From: Cinnamomum chago
Lineage: Eukaryota > Streptophyta > Magnoliopsida > Laurales > Lauraceae
Length of the DNA: 64,000 nucleotides
Direction of reading: 5' to 3'
Assembly (NCBI GenBank): GCA_038049695.1
Contig: CP142456.1
Coordinates: forward strand, 19,620,501-19,684,500
Part shown: positions 36,101 through 45,307 of the stretch, piece after piece
Layout: every line of letters begins with the position of its first letter
Numbering within the stretch: the stretch's first letter is position 1
The notes under the pieces: model-generated
Told to the model about the DNA's origin: nothing
Databases searched by the model: none
What the model saw: only the letters and a program-made list of their open reading frames with translations
Program-made: the position numbers and the translations under genes

Positions 36101-38471
36101 GGTTGGCCTTAATTTTGTAGATTCATGGTCATTGTTAATTACTCCTTTTGATCACAGATTTGCATCATATGGGCTAGATCCCTTAGTCCCACATCATGGT
36201 TGGTCAACAGGAAAGGTTAGGAATAGTTGAGGCTGCAAGGACCAAACTGGTTGAACGACAAGAAGCAAGAAAAGATTTCTCGCTTCAAATTGTTGATTCA
36301 CAATTTAAACAAATTTGACTTGACTCCCTGAGTTGCCAAGCTGCTCCAATCTTTGCCCACCAGTTGAGTTCGAGGAAAGTTGTCAAGCTGTCTTTGATAG
36401 ATCATGCTTAGAGTATGTCTGATGCAGCAAGGAGAATTTTTCCATGGCAACTTGTAAATAGGTAGAGATGTAAAATAATTATAGCAATGGTCTACAATTT
36501 AATAGATCAAGTCCATTCATTGAATGGCTAAGACATTTGTCACTGACATGGTCTATACATCATCACCATCAAAGCCATATCCCACCCAAGCTCTATCCAC
36601 AATAGGGCCTATCCAAACAATTGTCAGGAAAAAAAAGACTCCCTTTTTACAAGTTTTAGGTCCAAGAATACCATGCATATCCACGATATAAGGATCATAT
36701 AATTCTTTTAAATCAAAGTAAACTCCAACCATTCTGCTATTTACCAAAACTTATATACTGTAGAACACAAAGTATAAAGTCATTTGTATTACATACAACG
36801 TAAGCCATCTGGCCCAGATTTTTCAATTTTCCCATCGAGAATCTCTCCCACAAATGGCCGAAACATAACTAATCTAAATATTACCTGCAACAAGACCATT
36901 ATACATAATGAGTTAAATAGATAGAAATGGAAAAAACTAATGATTGTAAAAAAAATTCCAAATTTGTTTTGTTTGAGAATATATTAAAGTCTGAAAGAAC
37001 TTCCAAATATAAAGATGGAAATAAATAAGCTCTCTAAATATAACTGTGTGAAGGGTACAATATGGAGTAGTTGGCTAGATAGTTAAACACTGCAAACTCC
37101 AGGACTTTTCTTTTGATAGGGAGACATATTGGGGAATGTTGCAGTCCTTGATAGCCTGGGTATCAGAGCTTATATTATCCAAAGGCTGGCCCCTTTTAAC
37201 TATAGTTGGGTTCTAGACTTGCAATCAAGCCTACCACAGATTTTAGCATCCAAAATTCATAATGAAATAGTGAGAATAGATTAAATCCCGAATGGCATGC
37301 AATTAAATTTAAATTTTCTGGATCTATCCGATACTGAACAAACAAACCTGACTGCAGTCACACAACTGAAAACCCAAGAAAATTTCCTTGAAACCTTGGA
37401 AATGCAACAAGTTCTTCAGGCAGAATTGAGGGAAGTGCAATGATCACCAAACAGTTTAGAATTATTTATCTATTAAGAGAGAGAGCTATTGACTATGGAA
37501 TGGTGCACAGCCTCGATATATTGGGCATGTTGCCCTCCAATGGCATGTTGCACTCTTTTTGGCTATCATTAGGTTGAGAGAGTAGGGGAAAAAAAAGGAA
37601 CATTTTTTTTTTTTTTGGCAATCAAGCATCAAATAGTGAACATAGATTAGGATAAACCTTAGAATACGAGTAAATTCTTGTTCAATGTGATTGTGAGGTT
37701 CACTATAAATAATAGTCTCTACAACCACATCCTGTCCAAAAATCCCTTCAAGTTTCACCTTCTTGTTTAATCCCTAATTACAAGAACCAATTTGTGGTCC
37801 TCACCACCATGGCTACACTCTATTGACATTCAACTTTGATGGAAAACAAATTACAATAAGCAGCCACCCCCTCAAACCTCCATATTGCCATCCTGGAATT
37901 GATTGAAAACTTAAACAACTAGAGAGAGAGAGAGAGAGAGAGTTGATCCAGCCTGATAGAATCTATTGCACACTAAATTATTTAGTGTGCAATAGATTCT
38001 AGGGGTGCACAAAAAATCCGTCGATCCGTAAATTCGATCCACGGATTTTTAACCGAACTAAAGGTAAACGGATTGGTGACGGATTGAAAATCCTGTAATC
38101 CGTTGGCAACGAATCGGTGGCGGATTTAATCCTCAATCCATGGATACAATATGATCTGATCCGTTGACATTAAATATAAATAAAAAAAAATTTAAGGGGT
38201 CTAGATATAAATTAAGATGTCTAAATATAAAAGAAGAGAAAAATTTAAGGGGTCCAAATGTAATTATTCCCTACAAATCTTTGTCCCCAAAACCCTACCC
38301 CCATCGTTCATTCATCTCCCAAATGGCCAGCAGCGGAGAAAACCCTTCCCTCTCCCATCTCTTCAATCTCTCTCTCTATCTCTCGTATTTTCTTCATCTC
38401 CCAAGAAGAACCCTAGCCGCAGAGAAAACCCTTCCCTCAAAGAGGCGACAACAAGAAGAAGAGAAGGGGAA

Positions 38472-38529
<58 letters not shown>

Positions 38530-41500
38530 TCTTCTTTTGAGGTAAGACTGTTATCGCTTGAATCCATTGCAGCTCATCCTCAACGAAGCTTTGCTTGCAG
38601 GAAATGGTAGATTTCCTTGTCGATTTGGGTTTTGGGGGTTTGTGTTTTCATTACTTGAAAACAGGACACATTACTTGAGATTCAGGGATTCATTTCATTT
38701 TTTTGGAGGTGTTGATTCTTTAATGAAGGTTTTCTTCTCCTCATGATGGATATGTGCTCTTAGTTTCAGTTCATTCGTGGAGTGTAAAAATTGCAAATGG
38801 TACCTTAACACAAGTACTTGGGGAAGGATCCATCTATGTCCTACTAAAAGACCGATTGTTGTCATGCTACATGTTCCCCCTTCTCACTATGTTGTCATGA
38901 TTGGTGGTCGTTAGTGTGTGTTTAGTGTGAAGGCTTTACTTATTGTTCCTGAGGGAAATGATTTTCACTAACAGAATTTGATGTGCCCACAGGCATTTTT
39001 CCAACTGGAGCTAAATGACTGATTTATCTTTGAGTTGGCAATTGCTCATGCATGTAAATTGTTTGATATATTTCTTTTCACATTAAATTGAATGGATTGA
39101 ACGGATTAATCCGATCCGATCCGGTCCTCCACGAATTGGATCGGATCGGTTTTTAACAGCCATGGATTGGTGACGGATTTGGCCCAATCCGCACCAATCC
39201 GATCCGTGTACACCCCTAGCACAGTTCATGAACTCAAGCCCGACCTGACCTGCTTGAAGAGCCCAAGCCCAGATTTAAATTAGGGTAAGTCTAGAGTGCA
39301 CTGTCAAAAGTAGATTTGACCAATCCAACATCCAGAAGTATTTATACAAAAGCTTCAAAGCCATCCGATCTGGACACTAATTGACGGTCTATTTCGCTTA
39401 CAAGTCAGCCATTCCTGTGAAAGCATTATATTTTGTTCCTCTTGCTTGAAAATCAATATGAAGAATTTGGAAACTCGAATGAAATTCAAAGAATCTTGTA
39501 TGAGCACAAATATGGAGATTGGTATTTTGAGAATGAGTTATACTTTGAATAATTTCTTAATTTAAAGCAAAAGGACATGACAGTGTATGAATATACCTAC
39601 CAATTTCAAGAGTTGCAGGACATGTGAAATAGAGGAGGACGAGATATATGATTTGGTTCATTATATCAGAGGATTGTAGCCGGACATATTGGAGTATATG
39701 AATCACTATCATACTAGTCAAGAGGCATACATAGAAACAAGGATAAAAATAGCGGGAGCGGCGAGCGTAGCGGTGGGATTTGAAAAAATCTGAAAAAAAT
39801 CTAGAAAATCCATAATATTGGAAGATAAAATGTGTTTTTCATGCAAAAATAACTAAGATAAGGGGGTGCAGCGATCCCCTCATTGTGTGAGGTCCTATAT
39901 CGCTGTATGAATAAAAAATAATAGTAATGATCATTTTTTCACATGTATTCATGTCATTTAGTTATGCTAACTTAGAAACTAATGAAGAAAACTATGCAAT
40001 GAAGAAATACCATCAAAATAAACAATGAACTGAACTTGAAGTCAAGACTCAAGACTCAAGACTTAAGAGTTAGTACTTAGAAGTTCAATAGCTTCAATTC
40101 AGCGAGATCCTATGTGTTTTGGTGTTCTTTTAACCATAGAAGGTTAGAAGAGTCGTGTAAAAATGTTGTTTGGAGAGAAAAAGGAAAGAAATAAGGCTTA
40201 CAAAGTATTTCAAAAAATCTTGAAAAGTAGCTATCAATCACACTCCATAGCAGCCCTGTAGCGGCCGCTATGGAAGAGAGCGGCGCTAATTTCAATTTAG
40301 TATAGTGGTCTTGGCCGCTACACCCGATATAGCGGCGTAGCAGCCGCTATGTTGATCCATGCTTAGTAGCATTCTATGTTGAGTATATGCTTAGACGGTC
40401 TCACATGGGACAATCTCAGTTCCAAATACATATGGAACCTATTCTCCAAAGTGAATCTTCTGGTGAACTGCCTATAATTGACACTTACCCAGAAATAGAA
40501 CTATGAGATATAGACCCTATGTTATTTATGGATTATCACCAAGGAGAGTCAAAGAAAGAACAAAAGGGAAAAGAACCTAAGGAAGTTATGCATGCACTGC
40601 AGAATTGAAATTCATTGCATAGGAAATCAAAGATAGCACTCCTATGAAAAATCAAAGCAACAACGATGTCACGAATAATTCAGAAGATGTATCATGCACT
40701 CCTATGAAAAATCAAAGCAACAACGATGTCACGAATAATTCCGAAGATGTATCATGCATAAAAAAGATCATCTTTTGGAAGGAGTAGAAGATAAAGGTAC
40801 TGAATTGATCTCTGCAGATGATATTGATAAAGGCAGTGTTAATCACAAGTTACAAAATATTGAGGAAGAACATGGACAAACAGACATTGAAGACTGTGAT
40901 TTGGTTAGCAAGGAGACTAATCATCTGATGGATCTAATCATAATCTTAGTTTCAGAAAAGTTAACTAGATCATCATAAAACAATTACATTATTCAGAAGG
41001 CATCAAAAGAAGAACCAATCATTGAAGTTCCCACATTGACTTCATCTTTGGGGAATCAACGATGGATATTCAATAGAACATGATCTGTTGGTACAAAGAG
41101 AGCAAGTGAAGTATCTAATCGTCAGATACCAAATTCAAGCTAATTGTAGACATCAGCAGAAGCGACACCTCCAATTTACTTCTACATGGCGAAAAAGATT
41201 GATTCAAGCTTCCATAACATGTCAAGAGAATAAAGAGAAAAACAAAAATCAGAAGTTTGTGTGATTAATTTTCAATCCAGGTGGACATTTACCAAACTTG
41301 GATGTCAAGTTCTCTCCAAGACTGGGAGAACTGCTGCAAGCCAGACCATATGTCAGCTTTGATGAAAGAACCATACGCTCTCTGATGCTACATGGATTAC
41401 CGCATCCAACTTCCATCACTTGACTCCAGAACTCTATGAGCACTACCAAACTATTAACTTGCCGAAGTCAAGTTTTTCAAAGCCAGGGAGAGTTGATGCA

Positions 41501-43362
41501 GTACAGACCGGGCCCAAGCCAACTAGGCCAGCCCACTGACCCATTGGTCAACCCGGTCCATTGGGTTCAGCCCACAAGCCCAATTTGACCAAGATTTATT
41601 GTATACTTCTATTCCTATTCCTGTTTCTATTTTCTGTTGTTATTGAGTAGGATTGCTAATTTCTAAGTTCTCTTTTAATTAGGTTTACTTAATTAGGAAA
41701 GTCTCAGTTGCTAAGAAAGAGAATCAATCCTATATATAGAGGATACCTCATTTGTAATATCATGCTTATTATAAATCAATTTATGTCTTTGTTTTATCTT
41801 CAGCCATGGTGTTTATCATTATCATGATAGTGCCCTAATGGCTGAATCTATCTCTAGATTTGATCAATCTCCAGGGAGATTGATCTTTTCCAATCGAGGA
41901 TCTGAGGCTTCTCCACCAATTCCCTCCATTTCCTTTTATTAGATCCCGCTCATGGTTAAAGAAACTCGCTTTTATGATCAACCTCTTACTACAAGTTCCT
42001 TGAAATATTGCATTGGGCTCTTCTTCCTAGGATTTCTTTCATAAACATTTGTACCTTTGATTCCTCATATTTCCTATTTATCTTTTTTCGATTCTTTCTA
42101 CGACCCTTCATCTCATTCAATCCTTTTTTTTTAACTTCACAAAAGAAAAACCATAATTTTGACTAGTAATTCAATCCAAAGGAATGAAAACATCAACAAC
42201 TAGCCCAGTGTCATTCAAAGCTGCCCAAGAATCCTTAAGAAGAGATCATTTCTAGAATACTTGCAACAAATAAAGTCCAAGACCAGAACAGTTGTCCAAG
42301 AGAATCTCCCATGATTGAGAAGGAAAATAGATACCTATGAACTTGATCATCTCCTCACAAGTTGAGAAGGCAAGCCTTCATCCTAGGATGATCCATAGAG
42401 TTCCAAAGATAAACACCAACTACATCTTCAACCTCCTTGGCGCGATAGAGGCAGGTGGCCCTTCCCAAGTCAAACCCCACGAAACACCAAGAAACTCTTA
42501 AGTGATATTTTAAAGGCCTTTTAGGCAAAAATCAAAAGGTCAAAGCAAAACCAACATCCCTCAATTGGTTTCTAAAAGAATTTCACCAGAAAAAAAAAAA
42601 AAAAAAAAAGAACAAAAAAAAAAAGATAAAAACCACCAAGGAGAAGGAAGCTTATTTCGGGGACAGGTGAAAAAGTTATTCCTTGGTTCCTCGTGTAAAT
42701 CTCCTAATTGACAGCATTGATCTCTTTGAGAAACAAATGGATCCATTGGTATCTTTGCGAGAATTAGGGATAAATTGGGAAACATTAGTGGGGAAATTTG
42801 TACAGGATTTCTGACTTGGTGGCTTCTTGTTTAATTAATAAAAAAATTGCTATCCACACCCCCAAAAATTTACAATCACCATTAACCACGAAAGCCATTT
42901 TGCTACTAACGATCACCCTTACAAGATTACTATAAGCAACAACCTATATTTATTGGCTATTGCTAATAAACCAATTGTGCTAAAATGGTTCAAAGTATAG
43001 ACTACAAAGAAGGGAAAAAAAGTTCATGCATAGAAGCTAACACAATACGGATACGAAAATGCAGACATACTTCATAGGTAGGAGCACCTTCTCCAGGAAC
43101 AATGAAGCCATCTTCCACCTTTAGGATATCATATACTGAGATGCAAAGCCCTAAATTGGGAATAACCTAGAACCCATGAAAACACTTGCTTAGTCATGTC
43201 GCAGCATAAAATTGTGAAACTAAAACAATCAAAATTTTAAGAGGGAAAAACCTTGTCCAAGAAGAGCCTCTCAAGCTCTCCTTTGAGTGCCTCGACCAGG
43301 GGAAGACTTAGGAGATGAGGTGGCAAAATCATTTTATGCTCGATTTTGCTAAGAGAAAACAT
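27092..43362 (-). CDS. RPC25: RNA polymerase III subunit RPC8 (RPC25/RPB7-like), six exons, terminal exon missing
   Basis: Six minus-strand exons join in frame into 175 codons: 43252-43362, 43071-43166, 36800-36884, 27954-28017, 27732-27810 and 27092-27181. The protein matches the plant Pol III stalk subunit RPC8 (yeast Rpc25), which with RPC9 forms the stalk used in initiation. The N-terminal RPB7-like domain reads MFSLSKIEHKMILPPHLLSL, VIPNLGLCISVYDI, GFIVPGEGAPTYE and RLVMFRPFVGEILDGKI. The OB-fold (S1-like) part reads LTLGFFSDIHVPVHLIPSPN, GIWVWLYGSSEEG, IRFRVLSIKYPPIPNEP and AEPFSPMEIT. All splice phases agree, and every junction uses GT and AG. No stop or shift is seen. The C-terminal 20-25 residues (usually a DGLGxxSWW-like end) were not located. 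Introns 2 and 3 are 6.2 and 8.8 kb and full of transposons. Confidence 0.9.
27732..27810 (-). CDS. RPC25: RPC25 exon 5
   Basis: 79 bp encoding ENGIWVWLYGSSEEGVNEMF and LDLNQQ. The first base completes an Ile codon with exon 4. Acceptor gggcacag, donor cagcag|gtttgt. Confidence 0.9.
27954..28017 (-). CDS. RPC25: RPC25 exon 4
   Basis: 64 bp encoding LTLGFFSDIHVPVHLIPSPN and R, entered in phase 1 and left in phase 2. Acceptor cactgcag, donor ggat|gtaaga. Intron 3 before it is 8.8 kb. Confidence 0.9.
28058..28389. repeat. Tandem duplication, two copies of 166 bp, in RPC25 intron 3
   Basis: The blocks at 28058-28223 and 28224-28389 both start gatcagttaataagtacagt and end cagcctggacctca, with only a handful of substitutions. 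The duplication starts 40 bp upstream (in gene sense) of the exon 4 acceptor and is recent on sequence grounds. Confidence 0.92.
28390..29561. other. RPC25 intron 3, repeat-like, no gene
   Basis: GGGCC/GGCCC-rich and aatccataatgggcc-type words at 28430-28540 resemble the start of the LTR-like block at 41494 (tgatgcag.. with cagcccac). A degraded LTR is possible. No coding exon is seen. Confidence 0.35.
29562..29796 (+). repeat. 5' LTR of the copia fossil
   Basis: The block starts tgtgagaaagagggg and ends gattacattca, just before the primer site. It shares gtaattagatgaatctca, aaggaggagtagccaagcc and ggtttttcggg with the 3' copy. Confidence 0.8.
29950..30089. repeat. 70-bp tandem duplication in the copia leader
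   Basis: Two copies start agcagaaccttttctctc at 29950 and 30020, differing by a few bases. Inner words gcagtc.tcagtct recur as well. Confidence 0.85.
34294..34510 (+). repeat. 3' LTR of the copia fossil
   Basis: It runs from tgggccaagggtggggac to gattacatcca and is similar in order and content to the 5' copy, with clear divergence. Confidence 0.8.
34537..35040 (+). mobile_element. Possible LTR-like fragment next to the copia 3' LTR
   Basis: The order of features (aggggcccgag-type words, a T-rich leader, gggtt..gtttctctctgagagg, then a short GC-rich end near ctaaaggtactcca) parallels 24212-25296. It may be a Ty3-type LTR fossil, but the ends were not resolved. Confidence 0.3.
35041..35477. 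other. RPC25 intron 3, no feature seen
   Basis: C-rich, low-information sequence without exon, TIR or RNA-gene signal. Confidence 0.3.
35486..35835. mobile_element. Non-autonomous Ac-like hAT element (copy C)
   Basis: The 350-bp unit begins caaggatcaaaatagcag and ends actattttgaaccatg. TSDs are gtggaaat (35478-35485) and gtgggaat (35836-35843), 7 of 8 identical. It has the same gtagcgg-rich subterminal sequence as copy A and no coding capacity. Confidence 0.87.
35844..36799. other. RPC25 intron 3, no other gene seen
   Basis: The plus-strand frame near 36021-36230 and the minus-strand frame near 36553-36747 have no recognisable domain. This is intron sequence upstream of the exon 4 branch. 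Confidence 0.35.
36800..36884 (-). CDS. RPC25: RPC25 exon 3
   Basis: Encodes VIFRLVMFRPFVGEILDGKI and EKSGPDGL, ending in phase 1. Acceptor gttgcag, donor ttac|gttgta. It lies 6.2 kb from exon 2. Confidence 0.92.
36885..37920. other. RPC25 intron 2, left part
   Basis: AT-rich intron with no exon of the host gene and no clear element. A T run lies at 37603-37616. Confidence 0.35.
37921..37942. repeat. (AG)11 microsatellite
   Basis: Eleven uninterrupted AG units, 15 bp from the palindrome at 37957. Confidence 0.95.
37957..38001. repeat. Perfect 45-bp palindrome, 22-bp arms
   Basis: The left arm tagaatctattgcacactaa+at and its exact complement on the right are separated by a single T. The right arm ends with the first two bases (ta) of the TIR element that starts at 38000. 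It can form a cruciform or hairpin. Confidence 0.9.
38000..39218. mobile_element. hAT-like TIR element in RPC25 intron 2
   Basis: The terminal sequences taggggtgcac (left) and gtacacccctag (right) are inverted, and gatccg/cggatc words crowd both ends (38015-38165 and 39090-39200). The element carries a leader-like CT microsatellite and, at 38775-38900, a small stretch resembling the post-protease part of copia elements, probably captured or inserted. No transposase is visible and no 8-bp TSD could be confirmed. Confidence 0.7.
38474..38526. repeat. (CT)26 microsatellite
   Basis: About 26 uninterrupted CT units inside the TIR element. Frames read through it are artefacts of the repeat. Confidence 0.95.
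39738..40361. mobile_element. Non-autonomous Ac-like hAT element (copy D), nested in the Ty3 fossil
   Basis: The 624-bp unit begins caaggataaaaatagcggg and ends cgctatgttgatccatg. Flanks catagaaa and cttagtag agree at 5 of 8 bases, so the TSD has decayed. It interrupts the gag-like region. Confidence 0.8.
40636..40755. repeat. 60-bp tandem duplication
   Basis: Two copies starting gcactcctatgaaaaatc (40636 and 40696) differ at about one base inside, with a period of 60, so the duplication keeps the reading phase of the gag-like sequence. Confidence 0.9.
42001..43070. other. RPC25 intron 2, right part
   Basis: No exon of the host gene is seen. The minus strand at 42400-42520 has a short protein-like stretch (LGRATCLYRAKEVEDVVGVY) of unknown origin. 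A long A run lies at 42590-42608. Confidence 0.3.
43071..43166 (-). CDS. RPC25: RPC25 exon 2
   Basis: Thirty-two codons, VIPNLGLCISVYDI through GEGAPTYE. Acceptor ttctag, donor gaa|gtatgt, phase 0. Intron 1 is only 85 bp. Confidence 0.93.
43252..43362 (-). CDS. RPC25: RPC25 exon 1
   Basis: Thirty-seven codons from ATG (43360-43362): MFSLSKIEHKMILPPHLLSL and on to ERLFLDK. Donor gacaag|gttttt, phase 0. Confidence 0.92.
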
Positions 43363-45093
43363 GGGCCTACATCAAAAGTCAAACCGAGAATCAACCAAAG
43401 ATAAGTTGCTACAGTAAATTATGCCATTTACAGAATAGTTAAGGTATTACAAGAAGCTTGAGGGCATTCTTTTAGGCTAATTAACCTGAAAGATTTTCTT
43501 TTATGATTTCCGCTTTCGAGATAAATTTCGCAGTCATTTTCCCTCAGTTCTCATTTTTTTTCACATGAGTACAATTATGTGTTTCCCTCAACAAAAAGCA
43601 TTTTTCTTAGTTCAATGCAGAACCTAGCAAAAAGCTAAAAATTAAAAATCATGTTTTTTTTCTCATTCATTGGATTTGAAAGAGTTTTCTATATTATGAA
43701 TCGTCTTATTCAAATGATGTTATTTCCTGAACATAGACCATCCACAACACAGGTAATGTCCGTGAGGGATCAGTATGAAGTTTGCACATGTAAATTAGGG
43801 TAGTGGATGAAAAAATCACCATCTGACAGGGCAAACAAGATCTATGAATACATATCACTCCTGCACTTCTCTTTTCCATTTTAGCAAATACATATCATAA
43901 CATGGTTGAAGCCTCCAACTATGGAGTTTTGTTCCAAAATGGCCTGGAGCAGATCTATGCTAGTCAAGTGGGGCCCGCCTGAGTTTATAATATTAGTTGT
44001 TAGATGAAGTGCCCCATTTAGCATTTTCTGCATGATCAATCAAAGGGAGAACAGAACTCAGATGAGTGCTAAACTTGATTGGCCAATACAGAGGAGAAGG
44101 TGGGCCTATAAATTATGTTATTCTGGATGATATCAACTAGACAGGCAGAGAGGGTATCAAATTGTCCAAAAAATAGGAATCATGATACAAATTTAGGGAA
44201 AATCATGTAGGATGTTCCAAATTCCATTTTTTTTATTGGTAACAGTAAATTTTATTTCAAAAAGGAAGTACAACTCAGCATATAAAGGCAAAAACGCAAT
44301 CCATAGTGGAACTGGTACATGTTCCAGATTCCATTCCAATCCAGTTATACCACATTGCAGGTTATCAAGAGTTCAGCCAAATAGATTCATGCAATCTATC
44401 ATAAACAACTCAAAACTGCAAAGATCTCACTTGGATCCTTCAACTAAATTCCCTGTGCTCAGATTGCATGTACCTCTAATTGGATAAAACTCTGATTACT
44501 TGTAATTGGTTATGGTAACGAACATACTGTGACTTATCGGTAAGTCAGATTATCCAAATGCATGTACTTCCATCATGTAAACTGAGTTACCAGCTCTAAT
44601 GCCCAGATACGGATATGCATTCCGACACAGATGCTGGGATCGGGATATGACTCCTCGCTTTTGAAAATATAGGACACTGATACGGATACGGATACGGGTT
44701 TCTTAATTTTTTTCTTTAGAACATTTTTGAATCAATGAAATTATCATTGTTTTCATCCCTTTGAAGTATTTTTTATGGTGAGAAGTAAAAATATTAAAAG
44801 AACTATATAAAATAAAGGACTTTATAACTAGGATATGTTAAACTTGTTCTCTAAAAGTATTGGTGCAGTATAAGGTACCAATACAAGTGTCGTATCGGTC
44901 TGATACAGATACGTTGGGCTTGTACAAGTCCCTAGATTACCAGCACAAAGATCCAAACATGCCCAGGACACGCGCGCGCACAAAAAAAATAAATAAAAAA
45001 ATAAAAAAACGACAAAAAGAATGCATTACTTCCATTCTCTGATGTGCATAGATTCAATGTGGTGGTAATGCACAGTATACAAAAAGAAGCACG
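43363..45093. other. RPC25 5' flank and repeats
   Basis: The promoter and leader of RPC25 should lie just right of 43362. No motif is decisive. A block at about 44600-44905 with repeated gatacggatacg and its inverted form looks like a dispersed TIR repeat. A T-rich block at 44218-44265 may be a retroposon tail on the minus strand. Confidence 0.35.
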
Positions 45094-45307
45094 CATGACT
45101 TAAATAGTGATTGCGGTGGGCGTAACGGCCAGTGGCCAAAATGCTACGTAGCAGGCGATGCGTAGCAGTATGCAGGGTTGTCAAAGGCGTGCCTAGGCGC
45201 AAGGTGCAGCGAAGCCCCACCAATGCGCCTCTAATACCTAGAAGCGAGGCGCATTTATTGAGGCGCAGTCTAGGTGTGCGCCTGGCGAAAGGTTCACGAA
45301 GCGTGAG

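Larger units (their letters stand above)
39430..42000 (+). mobile_element. Ty3-type retrotransposon fossil in RPC25 intron 2
   Basis: Gag-like sequence is seen at 39430-39720 (the YTYQFQELQ and VHYIRGL region) and continues past a nested hAT element to about 40980. A further internal part follows to about 41490. From 41494 (tgatgcagtacagacc) an LTR-like block begins with typical TATA and polyadenylation-type sequence (tatatatagaggata at about 41730). The pol genes are missing. The copy is old and strongly broken, and the right end is uncertain. Confidence 0.5.

Noticed and set aside
38164-38610. 148-codon frame with Ser-Leu repeats
   Set aside because: It reads through a CT microsatellite inside a TIR element. 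No protein feature apart from the repeat.
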